Source of the DNA: Pseudidiomarina homiensis
Lineage (GTDB): Bacteria; Pseudomonadota; Gammaproteobacteria; Enterobacterales; Alteromonadaceae
DNA: 64,000 nucleotides
Assembly: GCF_003987225.1 (NCBI RefSeq)
Contig: NZ_PIPX01000002.1
Location: forward strand, 62,001-126,000
Direction: 5' to 3'
Shown here piece by piece: positions 7,198 through 16,775 of the stretch. Within the stretch, counting starts at the first letter, position 1, and each line of letters starts with the position of its first letter. The notes under the pieces are model-generated. The model had not been told where the DNA came from and did not search any database. It saw only the letters and a program-made list of their open reading frames with translations. The position numbers and the translations under genes were made by a program.

Positions 7198-7887
7198 CTT
7201 ACTGGCTTGCTTGATGAGCCAGCGAAACAGGCGTAACTGACTCGGTACGTAGAACAAATATTCTGGGTGCCACTGCACCCCTAGAATCGGACGTTCATCG
7301 GTACTTTCAATCGCCTGTGGTATTTCATCAAGGTCATGGGCGACAATCCGCAAATGTTCGCCAACGTCATGCACTGCTTGGTGATGTAAGCTATTTACCC
7401 GCAGCTTGCGTTTATGAACGACTTTCGCCAAGTAGCTGTCGCCGCGAACAAACACCTGCTTCGTTGGCAGTAAGCCTGGGCGATTGTAGGTATGTTCGCG
7501 CAGGTGACGAATGTCATCGTATAAATTACCACCATGCACCACGTTAATAAGTTGCGCACCACGACAAATGCCGAGCATCGGGAGGCCGTCCCTCAGTGCT
7601 TTCTTAATCCAGCGGATCTCGAGGTCATCGCGTTCCGGATCATGTTTCACTTTACCCTGCAGCGTACCGCCGTAGTGCTCCGGTGAAATATCGCTACCAC
7701 CACCAATAATAAGACCGTGTAGCGGAAGGCCTGAAGGTCGGTGGCGTACGCTGATGCGCTCGACTTCTGCACCACAAAGCCAGAGTGCCAAACGGGTACT
7801 CCACCAGCTTGGCGACCATTTTTTTCCAGCGCCCGTGACGCCTATGCGAGGTTTTCTTTGAGCCATTTCGAGACGTGTTCTACCCAT
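7180..7887 (-). CDS. Class I glutamine-amidotransferase-like hydrolase (peptidase C26/PuuD-like)
   Basis: A gamma-glutamyl hydrolase-like protein of 228-235 residues. It shows LIIGGGSDISPEHYGG, the nucleophile elbow LGICRGAQ (cysteine 101 counted from the second ATG) and the His-Glu pair in GVQWHPEY, so the catalytic triad is intact. Two ATGs are possible (7887 and 7866) and neither has a good Shine-Dalgarno. Translation is probably coupled to the amidoligase, which it overlaps by 25-46 bp. In PuuD this fold cleaves gamma-glutamyl amides. Next to an amidoligase it could either supply ammonia or reverse the ligase product. Both are inferences. Confidence 0.85.
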   Translation of the reverse strand: MGRTRLEMAQRKPRIGVTGAGKKWSPSWWSTRLALWLCGAEVERISVRHRPSGLPLHGLIIGGGSDISPEHYGGTLQGKVKHDPERDDLEIRWIKKALRDGLPMLGICRGAQLINVVHGGNLYDDIRHLREHTYNRPGLLPTKQVFVRGDSYLAKVVHKRKLRVNSLHHQAVHDVGEHLRIVAHDLDEIPQAIESTDERPILGVQWHPEYLFYVPSQLRLFRWLIKQASKLIGAS

Positions 7888-8822
7888 GGTTGACGTGCCA
7901 CTCCCAGCATCGGGCGGTCAGCGGCGAGGAATGCAGCACATAATTCAGCTAAGGCCTTTGGTCTCTGCACCAGTCTCTCAATGGTGCAGTAGATACGCCA
8001 CTCGTCTGCGAGGGACCAACGCATGTCGTCAATGCGACAATTAGGCAAACGATAGTGGAGGGTTGGCCGTACGTTCACTTTGCCATCGGCAATAACGTTA
8101 GCGACGCGCTGCTCATCGAGGTGGGAAAACAACGGCAGCATGTCCAAGGCGCGATTGCGACTAGGATTAGCGCTTAAGTAATCATCAATAAGCTGTGTAA
8201 TAGTCACTTTGTCGTACTGTAAGATTTGGCGTACGTAGTGCTCCGGATATAAGTCAATATAGGGGCTGAGCTTGCGCGAGGTATTAACGTGATGTTGTTC
8301 AACTAACCACCATTGCAACACGGCATAGGCCTGCATGTAGGCGGCGATGGTAGCAGCCTCTAGGTTTGGTAGTTCAGGATTAATATGTGTGCCGTATGCG
8401 GCGATGATGGATTCATCGGTGCCTTTTGCTCCCGCTTGGCGCAGCTCGCTGACCAGAGCATCGAGCGAGTCTAATGCGTTGACTGCGATGGGTGGGCAAA
8501 TCACCTCGACGGGAACGACGATACTGGCGGCTTGGCTCAAAGAGTCGAGCCAGGCTTCGTCATAGGCTTTTTCGCCTTGCTCGGCGGCAATGCGTTGCAA
8601 AAACTGCCAATCAATTTCAACTTTGAACTCGCCAAGCTCAGTATCAACCAACCACTTCGCCGCACTTTTTGCGTAAGCGGAACCATTCAATGCACGCGCG
8701 ACGGCTTCCGCAGTACTAGCGACATCAAGGCTCGAAAACTCAAGCTCAAAGCCAACGCGCCGATAGCTGCCATTGGTGGTTTGCGGCTGCGGGGGTTGGC
8801 TAAAAGAAGTTATGTCGCTGAT
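7842..8822 (-). CDS. Putative amidoligase (COOH-NH2 ligase, glutamine-synthetase-like fold)
   Basis: The protein carries RVGFELEF near the N-terminus and the downstream features of the Amidoligase_2 family, such as KVEIDW, SPYIDLYPEHY and PTLHYRLPNCRIDDMRWS. These enzymes are ATP-dependent carboxylate-amine ligases related to glutamine synthetase. The frame has no ATG, GTG or TTG between its upstream stop (8847-8849) and the conserved motif. The first TTG (8690) would delete that motif. A strong GGAGG (8827-8831), overlapping the kinase stop codon, sits 4 bases before an ATC (8822), which I take as the likely start (326 residues). It is the third gene of the operon and overlaps the hydrolase downstream. 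Confidence 0.75.
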   Translation of the reverse strand: MSDITSFSQPPQPQTTNGSYRRVGFELEFSSLDVASTAEAVARALNGSAYAKSAAKWLVDTELGEFKVEIDWQFLQRIAAEQGEKAYDEAWLDSLSQAASIVVPVEVICPPIAVNALDSLDALVSELRQAGAKGTDESIIAAYGTHINPELPNLEAATIAAYMQAYAVLQWWLVEQHHVNTSRKLSPYIDLYPEHYVRQILQYDKVTITQLIDDYLSANPSRNRALDMLPLFSHLDEQRVANVIADGKVNVRPTLHYRLPNCRIDDMRWSLADEWRIYCTIERLVQRPKALAELCAAFLAADRPMLGVARQPWVEHVSKWLKENLA

Positions 8823-8830
8823 ACGTCCTC

Positions 8831-11122
8831 CTAACTGTCGAGTGCCTCACGAATTTTATCGGCGAGCTCTTGGCGTCGATAGGGCTTACTCAATAACTTT
8901 ACGCCCGGATCAAGTCGGCCATGGTGGACAATGGCATTCTCAGTGTAGCCTGAAGTAAATAAAACTTTCATGTCAGGGTAGCGTTGTTGCGCTAGCGCTA
9001 CAAGTTTCGGCCCGTTTAATTCACCGGGCATGACGACGTCGGAGAATAAAAGGTCAAAACTGCTCTTGTCGAGCAGTTGCAATGCTTCATCGCCGGACTG
9101 CGCAGGTTGTACCTGATAGCCTAGCTCTTCGAGTTGGCTTATGACGTGCTGTCGAACCAAATCGTCATCTTCAACCACCAGTATGCGTTCGTTGCCACCT
9201 TGCTGAATAGCGGTAGACGCATCGGCCGCCACAGCTTCCGAATGACTGAGGCAACGAGGCAAATAGATTTTCACCGTGGTGCCGTGGCTGACTTCTGAAT
9301 ATATTTTTATGTGGCCATGCGATTGTTTTACAAAGCCATAGACCATACTAAGGCCAAGTCCACTGCCCTTGCCGCGCTCCTTGGTGGTAAAGAAAGGCTC
9401 AAAGGCTTGACGAATGACTTCGGGTTTCATGCCGCTGCCAGTATCTGAAATGATAATTGCGGTATAGTCCCCAGCTTCGATTTCACCATGAAGCTCGCTG
9501 TAGCTGTCGTCGAGCTGCGTATTTCGGGTTTCGATGGTGAGTTTGCCATGGCCGTCCATGGCATCCCGCGCATTAATTGCGAGATTGAGTACTGCGGATT
9601 CGAGTTGCGGGGTATCGACCTCGGTCAACCATAAGTTCTCATCCGGCAAATAATCAATCTTGATCCCCTCTGATAACGTTCTTTTTAACAGCGGTAGCAT
9701 GTTATCGAGTAAGCCGTTTACTTGCGTTGGCTTAGGCTCAAGCGGTTGGCGTCGAGCAAAGGCTAGTAAACGATTGGTAAGTTCGGAGCCGCGCTCGGCG
9801 GCGTTGACAGTCATTTCGGCCAACGCGTGCAGTCGGTTGTCTGCAGGTAACTGTTCAGCAATCAACTCGGCATTGCCTAAAATAACCGTGAGTAAGTTAT
9901 TAAAGTCATGTGCAACACCTCCGGTAAGCTGGCCTACGGCTTCCATTTTCTGTGCTTGGCGGAGCCGCTCGTCGACTTCTATTTGTGCCGTGACATCACG
10001 AAAGTAAACAGCAAGACCATCTTTCGAAGGGTACGCATTCACTTCGACCCAATAATCCAAAGGCGCATAAAACTCGGTGAAGCGGGTCGTTTCCTTTTCA
10101 GTGACAGCGCGCCGATACTCGCGTTCGAAAACGGTACCTACAGCTTCAGGGAATTTGTCCCAAATGGTATGCCCAAGTAACTCTTGTTCGGTGGTTTGCA
10201 ATAAGCGTTCGGCCTGATGATTGACAAAAACAAAGCGCCAGTCATGATCGAGCATGAAAAACGCATCACTAATGTGCTCTAAGGTTTCTTTAAGCTGCTG
10301 GTTTACCTCAGCAGCCATCGTGCGCGCCTCGACTAGGTCGGTGATGTCCTGAAAGGCTCCGCGCACTGAAATAATATTCCCGTCGGCATCACGCTCGGCT
10401 TCACCAATACTGCGCACCCAAAGCTCGCGATTCTTGGCGGTGATGAGTTCAGTTACGATATCGAAAGGCGTGCCATGTTCTAGACAACGTTGAAAAGCTT
10501 CTGCGACTTTTGTTCTATATTCAGGCTTGTAAAAGCTAATGGCATCGGCAACTTCGGGAGCAAAACCGGGCTCTTCATCATGAATGGCGGCAGTTTCATC
10601 ACTCCAAAACAGTTGCGCCGGCGTTATTGTGTAGCGCCACCAGCCTAATTTGGCAAAGCGTCCGGCGAGGCGCGCCAAAGTTGATGCTTGCTCGGCGGTT
10701 TGCTCGGCACGCACTTGCGCGGTGACGTCGACGACTGCATGGAGTAGGCATTGTAGCTTGCCTTTTGGATTAAAGATCGGTGAATTAGTGACTTGCCAGA
10801 AGCGTTCTACAAAACCGCCACCCTGTTCTGGTGGCCGCGGTATCGGATACCGGACGATGCCCATCGTGTGAGGTTGTTGAGTGGCAATCACACGCTCAAT
10901 CGACTGCTTTAAACTAGTGGTTCCAGAAACATCTTGGTCGTCGGGATCGTCAGGGAAAGCATCAAAGAGGTATTTGCCGATAATGTCATCAGCAGTCCGC
11001 ATGGTGGCTTGTAAATACCCTGAACTGGCTGCGACAATTGTGAGCTGCTCTGGCTCAAGAATCATCACTGGCGTGCCTAGGGCATTAAAAATCAGATCAA
11101 AATCAACCGCAGAATCCGTCAT
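8831..11122 (-). CDS. Cytosolic PAS-type hybrid sensor histidine kinase
   Basis: 763 residues with no membrane segment. Three PAS-like domains (about 10-135, 155-265 and 280-385) are followed by HisKA with the phospho-acceptor H405 in GGVAHDFNN, a HATPase domain (about 450-630, with DTGSGM and GSGLGLSM boxes) and a C-terminal receiver (about 645-763, aspartate in FSDVVMPGE). The frame is open further upstream, but the ATG at 11122 has GAGG 5 bases ahead and lies 7 bp after the REC-EAL stop. The GGVAHDFNN box is typical of kinases that phosphorylate an attached or neighbouring receiver. The REC-EAL protein is the obvious candidate partner (inference). Confidence 0.88.
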   Translation of the reverse strand: MTDSAVDFDLIFNALGTPVMILEPEQLTIVAASSGYLQATMRTADDIIGKYLFDAFPDDPDDQDVSGTTSLKQSIERVIATQQPHTMGIVRYPIPRPPEQGGGFVERFWQVTNSPIFNPKGKLQCLLHAVVDVTAQVRAEQTAEQASTLARLAGRFAKLGWWRYTITPAQLFWSDETAAIHDEEPGFAPEVADAISFYKPEYRTKVAEAFQRCLEHGTPFDIVTELITAKNRELWVRSIGEAERDADGNIISVRGAFQDITDLVEARTMAAEVNQQLKETLEHISDAFFMLDHDWRFVFVNHQAERLLQTTEQELLGHTIWDKFPEAVGTVFEREYRRAVTEKETTRFTEFYAPLDYWVEVNAYPSKDGLAVYFRDVTAQIEVDERLRQAQKMEAVGQLTGGVAHDFNNLLTVILGNAELIAEQLPADNRLHALAEMTVNAAERGSELTNRLLAFARRQPLEPKPTQVNGLLDNMLPLLKRTLSEGIKIDYLPDENLWLTEVDTPQLESAVLNLAINARDAMDGHGKLTIETRNTQLDDSYSELHGEIEAGDYTAIIISDTGSGMKPEVIRQAFEPFFTTKERGKGSGLGLSMVYGFVKQSHGHIKIYSEVSHGTTVKIYLPRCLSHSEAVAADASTAIQQGGNERILVVEDDDLVRQHVISQLEELGYQVQPAQSGDEALQLLDKSSFDLLFSDVVMPGELNGPKLVALAQQRYPDMKVLFTSGYTENAIVHHGRLDPGVKLLSKPYRRQELADKIREALDS

Positions 11123-11129
11123 AGCTGCC

Positions 11130-12323
11130 TCACATGGGCTGCGACTGGCGATACTCCTTGAGCCAATCAAGTAATTTTTCAGGCGCCATCGGACGTCCAA
11201 TATAGAAGCCCTGTGCGTAATCGCATCCGGCCTTGGCGAGAATTTCTAAACTGCGTTCGTCTTCTACGCCCTCAGCCGTGATAGTCAATTTAAGGGCTTG
11301 TGCCAAGGCTATCAGCGCATCAACAATCTTTGCTGCCTCTTCTGATTTGGCGAGCGGGATAATAAAGTTTTTATCAATTTTTAATTCTGAAAAGGGCTGC
11401 CGTACCAACTGCTCCAGTGATGAATAGCCGACACCAAAGTCATCGATCGCCAAAGCAAAGCCTTTTACCCGCAATTGCGTCAACAACTCCAAGGCGCCCG
11501 ATGGATTTTCTGCGGTACTGGTTTCGGTAATCTCGAGTTTTACGCGGTGTGGCGCCAAACGATGCTTAATACAAAGTGTCGTTAATTCGCTTGGGAATGT
11601 GGTGTCGGCAAAGCTGCTGGCAGAGGTGTTGAGCGACAAGGTATAGTCGGTATTGCCAAGGTGATCGGCAAACCAGCGAATGGCACTTGCAAAGACTTGT
11701 TGCGTTAGCTCAGCGATGAGTCCTGAGCGCTCGGCCACTCCAACAAAGCGATCGGGCGTAATGATACTGCCGTCTTTGTCATGCCAACGCACAAGCGCCT
11801 CAAAGCCTTTTACTGAACGGTCTTGGCAACTAATTTGTGGTTGTAAGTAAGCCACTAAGCGGTGTTCGGCGAGCGCTTCTTTAAGTTGCGCTTCACTGAC
11901 CTCTTGGGCCTTGCCGTTACTACTGGGTGCATTTGCTGCGGCATCACTGTACTGGTTCAATAATGCGCGCAGAGCGCTGATGCGGAAGGGCTTAGGCAAG
12001 ACGCCGGCAACCCGCAAGCCACTCTCGTCGGCTGCGGTCTTTGCCGCATTGAGCACCTTTTCACCAAGCCCACTAACGATAATTATGGTGGCGAAGCATT
12101 GTTGAGAGGCTAACTGGCGCATTACTTCGACGCCGTCGAGACCTGGCATGGCGAGATCTAAAACAATATGTGTGGGCGCAAAAGAACTAACTTCACTAAA
12201 AAAGGTTTCAGCTTGAGTACAGGCTTTGGCTTGATAGCCTGCGGCTTGCGCCATTTCGCGGATGGTCATTCCGACTTGCTGGTCATCATCCAACACCAAC
12301 AAGCGTCCTAGCGTTAAGGGCAT
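11130..12323 (-). CDS. Receiver-EAL response regulator (c-di-GMP phosphodiesterase)
   Basis: About 397 residues. An N-terminal receiver domain (phospho-acceptor aspartate in VLDLAMPGLDG) joins an EAL domain with the catalytic signatures FEALVRW, ITETS, IDDFGVGYSS, KIDK and AEGVED, and QGFYIGRPM near the end, so it is probably an active c-di-GMP hydrolase. The architecture resembles Pseudomonas RocR. An ATG at 12341 is possible, but the ATG at 12323 has GAGGA 7 bases upstream and is preferred. It is the first gene of a four-gene operon with a hybrid kinase, an amidoligase and an amidotransferase-like hydrolase. Confidence 0.87.
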   Translation of the reverse strand: MPLTLGRLLVLDDDQQVGMTIREMAQAAGYQAKACTQAETFFSEVSSFAPTHIVLDLAMPGLDGVEVMRQLASQQCFATIIIVSGLGEKVLNAAKTAADESGLRVAGVLPKPFRISALRALLNQYSDAAANAPSSNGKAQEVSEAQLKEALAEHRLVAYLQPQISCQDRSVKGFEALVRWHDKDGSIITPDRFVGVAERSGLIAELTQQVFASAIRWFADHLGNTDYTLSLNTSASSFADTTFPSELTTLCIKHRLAPHRVKLEITETSTAENPSGALELLTQLRVKGFALAIDDFGVGYSSLEQLVRQPFSELKIDKNFIIPLAKSEEAAKIVDALIALAQALKLTITAEGVEDERSLEILAKAGCDYAQGFYIGRPMAPEKLLDWLKEYRQSQPM

Positions 12324-12417
12324 CCTGTATTCCTCAGACATGCATGTTGCGTCATCTGGTGACGCATGACTTTATACGCCTAAGATAGAATATTTTTAAA
12401 TAAGAAAAAAGCGTTAT

Positions 12418-13617
12418 TTACTGGTCGCCTAAGGCTTCCGCGCAAGCATGTGCTGAAGCCCACGCCCATTGAAAGTTGTAGCCGCCTAACCAACCGGTAA
12501 CGTCGACGACTTCACCAATGAAGTAAAGTCCAGTCTGCAGCTTACTCGCCATGGTTTTTGAACTCAGTTGATCGGTATCGACGCCGCCTAAGGTAACTTC
12601 GGCTGTGCGATAGCCTTCAGTCCCGTTGGGTTGTACGTGCCAGGCATGAAGTTGTTCAGCAACTTGCGCAAGGAGCTCGTTGCTACAGTCGGCGAGATTT
12701 TTTTCTGGCCAACCGTGTTGTACAGCCAAGGTAAGTGCAAAACGCTTCGGGAACCAGCTTTGAAGCGCCGTTTTAAGGCCCTGTTTGGGCTTGTCGTGGC
12801 GTAACTGCTGAAGTTCATGCAGGGCATCACTACCGGGCAACAAATCGACGGTAAAGGCTTCACCAGGCTGCCAGTAGGATGAAAGTTGCAGCATCGCTGG
12901 GCCGCTCAAGCCGCGGTGAGTGAAGAGCATTGCTTCCTTGAAGCTAGCGCGCGCATTACTGGCGACAACATCAAGCGCAAGGCCAGAAAGCTCGCTGTAG
13001 GCCTGCTTGGTTTGCTCGTGCAAAGTAAAGGGCACCAGCCCCGCGCGAACAGGGAGAATTCGATGACCAAACTGCTCGGCCAACTGATAGCCCAAAGGGG
13101 TTGCACCGAGCTTAGGCATTGACAAGCCGCCACAAGCGACTACCAGCTCCGGGGCGTGTAAGGTACCCTGCGATGTCGTTACGGAATAGACGTTAGCTGC
13201 ATGACTGACGGCAGTAACTTCTGTGCGCAGCTGCACACGGGCCCCATACTGTGCGCACTCATCAAGCAGCATGCGCACAATGTCCTTGGCAGAATGGTCA
13301 CAAAACAATTGGCCCAGCGTTTTCTCATGGTAGGCAATGCCGTGCTTCTCGACCAACGCAATGAAATCCCATTGGGTATAACGGCTGAGCGCAGATTTAC
13401 AAAAGTGTGGATTGTTGCTGAGGTAGTTTTCCGGGCTGGCATACATATTGGTAAAGTTACAGCGGCCACCGCCGGAGATAAGAATTTTTTTGCCAGCCTG
13501 CTTGGCATGATCAATAACAATGACTTTCAGCCCACGGGCGGCAGCCTGCCACGCACAATGCAGTCCTGCCGCACCGGCACCAATAATGATCACGTCAAAC
13601 CTGGCAGCTTCACTCAT
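12418..13617 (-). CDS. yhiN: YhiN/HI0933-family FAD-dependent oxidoreductase
   Basis: A 399-residue flavoprotein with the N-terminal dinucleotide-binding motif IIIGAGAAGLHCAW, the family hallmark GKKILISGGGRCNFTN and a C-terminal FAD motif (GWLGGYNFQWAWASA). This is the HI0933/YhiN family, whose substrate is not established. The start overlaps the rsmJ stop by 4 bp (ATGA). The pairing with rsmJ (yhiQ) is also seen in enterobacteria. It is the last gene of the aroK-aroB-dam-elaA-rsmJ-yhiN series. Confidence 0.88.
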   Translation of the reverse strand: MSEAARFDVIIIGAGAAGLHCAWQAAARGLKVIVIDHAKQAGKKILISGGGRCNFTNMYASPENYLSNNPHFCKSALSRYTQWDFIALVEKHGIAYHEKTLGQLFCDHSAKDIVRMLLDECAQYGARVQLRTEVTAVSHAANVYSVTTSQGTLHAPELVVACGGLSMPKLGATPLGYQLAEQFGHRILPVRAGLVPFTLHEQTKQAYSELSGLALDVVASNARASFKEAMLFTHRGLSGPAMLQLSSYWQPGEAFTVDLLPGSDALHELQQLRHDKPKQGLKTALQSWFPKRFALTLAVQHGWPEKNLADCSNELLAQVAEQLHAWHVQPNGTEGYRTAEVTLGGVDTDQLSSKTMASKLQTGLYFIGEVVDVTGWLGGYNFQWAWASAHACAEALGDQ

Positions 13618-14303
13618 GCGGTTGGGCCTGCTGCTACAGTGGCGGTGACGTAAATATCAAATCGATGTTTTTTACTGACAACTTGATGGCTTGGGGCTTG
13701 TTGCGCAAGGTAATCTGCGTGTTGCGGACGCTTGACGACAACACGTTTGCTGGCAATCCGTAGTGCTGGCGCAAGCAACGCATCGGCATCAAGGTCGCTA
13801 CCTACCAGCTGTTGAAACATTTGCATGTCTTTTTTTACCGCAGCTTTTTGTTTGCGTTCGCCTTTGGGATACATGGGATCGAGGTAGACCACATCGAAAC
13901 TATCGTCGCTAAAGGGTTCTAGGTCGGCAGTCGGCGCTAACTGCAGCCGCTGTTGGTAATCCGGTTGCGCTGTATAGAGTCGCTGAAGCGCATCGTTCAA
14001 TAATTCATAAACCATTGGTTGCCGCTCATTAAGTGTCACCTGGGCACCCAATTGCACTAAAACCCAAGCATCTCGAGCCAAGCCTGCGGTGGCATCAAGA
14101 ATGCGCGTTGGTTGCCCAGCGCTGGCTTTATTCAGTAGGCATGCGCGGGCAATCGCTTCGTCTTTACGGTTGGCCTGTTGCCCCCGAAAAGCCTGTTTAC
14201 CGCTTAGAAAGTCGATCACCAATGGCGTCATTTCTGGGTGTTCATGCCAAATCAATCCAAGCCCTTGTGGTGTTTGTTGCAACTGAAAGGCTGTGGTGGT
14301 CAC
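13614..14303 (-). CDS. rsmJ: RsmJ, 16S rRNA m2G1516 methyltransferase
   Basis: A 229-residue class I SAM-dependent methyltransferase. It shows the RsmJ/YhiQ pattern: DATAGLARDAWVL for SAM binding, NERQP for the ribose-contacting acidic loop and LDPMYPKGERK as catalytic motif IV. The family methylates N2 of G1516 in 16S rRNA. It overlaps elaA upstream and yhiN downstream by 4 bp each, so translation is probably coupled. Confidence 0.9.
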   Translation of the reverse strand: MTTTAFQLQQTPQGLGLIWHEHPEMTPLVIDFLSGKQAFRGQQANRKDEAIARACLLNKASAGQPTRILDATAGLARDAWVLVQLGAQVTLNERQPMVYELLNDALQRLYTAQPDYQQRLQLAPTADLEPFSDDSFDVVYLDPMYPKGERKQKAAVKKDMQMFQQLVGSDLDADALLAPALRIASKRVVVKRPQHADYLAQQAPSHQVVSKKHRFDIYVTATVAAGPTA

Positions 14304-14758
14304 GAACCGCGCTCCATATCAACGTGCGGAATGTCGTCTTCAAGGTATTCGGCACTGATCTCACGGAAGCCAAAATCGTGATAAAAGCGTCGTAAATAAA
14401 CTTGTGCGCCCAAGCGAATCGGCACCTGCGGCGCTTCTTGCTCGCACCATGCGATGGCGCGTTGCATGAGTTCGCGGCCAAGACCTTGGCGGCGCACACT
14501 TCCCGCGCTAATAACCCGACCAATGCGGCTGTACGGGGTTTCGTAACTCGGTAAAAACAAGCGTGCGTAGGCCACTACAGCGCCACTCTGGTCGCGCGCA
14601 AACAAATGAAAAGCGTGAGTGTCGGCACCGTCGGCATCAAGATACGGACAGGTTTGTTCCACCACGAAAACCGATTGTCGTAATTGTAGTATTTCATAGA
14701 GCTCAGTCGTGGTTAGCTCGTCAAAGGACTTGTTAAACCAGGTTATACATGACTTCAT
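14300..14758 (-). CDS. elaA: ElaA-family GNAT acetyltransferase
   Basis: A 152-residue GNAT protein with the ElaA N-terminus (LYEILQLRQSVFVVEQTCPY) and the acetyl-CoA-binding segment RRQGLGRELM. ElaA's substrate is not established. It overlaps both neighbours by 4 bp (dam upstream, rsmJ downstream), placing it firmly in the aroKB-dam operon. Confidence 0.88.
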   Translation of the reverse strand: MKSCITWFNKSFDELTTTELYEILQLRQSVFVVEQTCPYLDADGADTHAFHLFARDQSGAVVAYARLFLPSYETPYSRIGRVISAGSVRRQGLGRELMQRAIAWCEQEAPQVPIRLGAQVYLRRFYHDFGFREISAEYLEDDIPHVDMERGS

Positions 14759-15630
14759 GGTGCGACTTTCCGTTTAACCTGCGCAAGCGAAATAACATTG
14801 CTCGCTGCGATGTTAGGCGTATAGAGAGCAAGCAATTCGGCGACTTTGGTGCGGCCATCGGCTTTCGGGCTGATAAAGCGCGCAACTTGCAAACTTTGTA
14901 GATCAGCATCGGCATACAATAACCGCGTTAGATCCGTATCGTGGTTGCTGATGAGCACTGGGATTTGTCTGCGATGGGCGGCATGAGCGGCACGCCGAGC
15001 CAGTTCATGCTGCTGATCCAAACTAAAACCGGTAGTGGCATAGCTGGTAAAGTTTGCCGTAGCGCTGAGCGGGGCATAAGGTGGATCGCAATAGATGACA
15101 TCACCTTTGCGAGCACGCCGGAAAACTTTTTCAAAACTCATGCAAGTAAAGGTCGCGCGCTGGGCTTTTTCGGCAAACACTTCAATTTCAGCTTGCGGGA
15201 AGTAGGGCTTACGATATTGGCCAAACGGCACGTTAAATTTTCCCGACTGATTGTAGCGACAGAGTCCGTTGTAACCATGACGATTAAGGTAGAGAAACAG
15301 CAACGCACGCTCATAGGCATCGCCACTGTGGTTGAACGATTTACGCAGAGCGTAATAGGCGTCGGCTGAATTTGTTTTTGCCACAAAGAGCTTACGCGCA
15401 TCTTTAATAAAGGTTTGTGGGCGGCGCTTGATAAAATTAAAGAGGGCAATCAGATCTGGATTGACGTCATTCAATACATAGTTTGGATAGTCTGTATTAA
15501 GAAATACTGAACCGGCACCGACAAAAGGCTCGACGAGTTTATTGCCGTCAGGAAGGAGCGCCGTGATTGGCTCTACTAGATTATATTTGCCGCCCGCCCA
15601 TTTAAGAAAGGCGCGATGTTTTTTCTTCAC
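14755..15630 (-). CDS. dam: Dam, GATC-specific DNA adenine methyltransferase
   Basis: A 291-residue adenine-N6 methyltransferase of the Dam type: FLKWAGGKYN (motif I region), the LVEPFVGAGSVFLN SAM-binding motif, and catalytic DPPY in VIYCDPPYAPL. Dam methylates GATC and guides mismatch repair and replication control. The start is a GTG at 15630 with only a weak Shine-Dalgarno. It follows aroB by 15 bp. In enterobacteria damX lies between aroB and dam. Here it is absent. Confidence 0.93.
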   Translation of the reverse strand: MKKKHRAFLKWAGGKYNLVEPITALLPDGNKLVEPFVGAGSVFLNTDYPNYVLNDVNPDLIALFNFIKRRPQTFIKDARKLFVAKTNSADAYYALRKSFNHSGDAYERALLFLYLNRHGYNGLCRYNQSGKFNVPFGQYRKPYFPQAEIEVFAEKAQRATFTCMSFEKVFRRARKGDVIYCDPPYAPLSATANFTSYATTGFSLDQQHELARRAAHAAHRRQIPVLISNHDTDLTRLLYADADLQSLQVARFISPKADGRTKVAELLALYTPNIAASNVISLAQVKRKVAP

Positions 15631-15645
15631 GGTCGTGGTCCAAGC

Positions 15646-16761
15646 TTATCGAGATGATTCGGTCATGGCAGCGATGGCCGACCACACTGACGGCCAATCG
15701 GTCACCGTACGGAGCTCAGCTGCGCCAATGCCCGTTGGCAGTACTAGCCGTAGCTCACCTGCTTGCACCTTTTTATCACGATACATACGTTGTTGCCACT
15801 GTACTTCGGACAGACGAGGGGCGCGTGTGGGCAGCGCAAAAGCTTGCAGTAATACCTCTATCCGTTCGACTGCTGTAGCACTTAATTGATCTTGCTGGCG
15901 CATGTACTCAGCGGCAATCATGGTGCCGGCAGCAACGGCTTCACCGTGTCGCCACGTGGCATAATGTTCCGCCTCGATGGCGTGGCCAAAGGTATGTCCC
16001 AAGTTGAGCAGCGCACGCAAGCCTTGTTCACGTTCGTCTTGGGCAACAATATCAGCCTTAATTTGACAAGAACGTTGAATGGCGTAGTTGAGTGCCTGCG
16101 CATCACGTGCATTAAGCTTCTGTTGGTTTGCTTCGAGCCAAGCAAAGAAGTCAGCATCATAAATGATGCCATACTTCACCACCTCGGCAAGGCCACAGGC
16201 GTAGTCACGCTGTTCAAGCGTAGCTAGGCAATCGGTACTGATGATGACGCTTTGCGGCTGATAAAACGCGCCAATCAGATTCTTTCCGCCGGGATGGTTG
16301 ATGGCCGTTTTACCGCCAACGGATGAATCAACTTGCGCGAGCAAGGTCGTCGGTAGTTGGTAAAAGTCCACTCCGCGCTGGTAGGTTGCGGCCACAAAGC
16401 CAGCAATATCGCCAACGACGCCGCCGCCTAGGGCAATAATTGCGCAGTCGCGATTGAAACTATGGGCGATGAGTGAATCCATGATTTCGCCGTAAGTTGT
16501 CAGGCTTTTGGCATGCTCACCGTCGGCAATTTCGTGCACCAAAACGTCGTGTTGAGGGCCGAGTTGATCGCGTACGTTTGCCAAATAATGTGCAGCTACC
16601 ACTGCGTTGGTAACGATGCAGAGTTGTTTGGGCAGGTTTGGAAGAAGTTGTGGCAACTGTTGGAACAGTTGCCGACCGACGTAAATTGGATAACTGCGGT
16701 CTGCAAGCCCAACACGAATGCGAGATAAATGCCCTTGGTGAGGCGCTTGCTTAACCGTCAT
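15646..16761 (-). CDS. aroB: AroB, 3-dehydroquinate synthase
   Basis: A 371-residue enzyme for the second step of the shikimate pathway (DAHP to 3-dehydroquinate). NAD-binding and active-site sequences are visible: EHAKSLTTYGEIMD, IALGGGVVGDIAGFVAATYQRG, TTLLAQVDSSVGGKTAINH and the metal-site LLNLGHTFGHAIE. It is 14 bp downstream of aroK, the standard gammaproteobacterial order. Confidence 0.97.
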   Translation of the reverse strand: MTVKQAPHQGHLSRIRVGLADRSYPIYVGRQLFQQLPQLLPNLPKQLCIVTNAVVAAHYLANVRDQLGPQHDVLVHEIADGEHAKSLTTYGEIMDSLIAHSFNRDCAIIALGGGVVGDIAGFVAATYQRGVDFYQLPTTLLAQVDSSVGGKTAINHPGGKNLIGAFYQPQSVIISTDCLATLEQRDYACGLAEVVKYGIIYDADFFAWLEANQQKLNARDAQALNYAIQRSCQIKADIVAQDEREQGLRALLNLGHTFGHAIEAEHYATWRHGEAVAAGTMIAAEYMRQQDQLSATAVERIEVLLQAFALPTRAPRLSEVQWQQRMYRDKKVQAGELRLVLPTGIGAAELRTVTDWPSVWSAIAAMTESSR

Positions 16762-16775
16762 GTGTAGCTCCGTCG

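Noticed and set aside
11123-11200. N-terminal extension of the hybrid kinase
   Set aside because: It would overlap the REC-EAL gene by 71 bp. The ATG at 11122 has a Shine-Dalgarno and fits the operon spacing.
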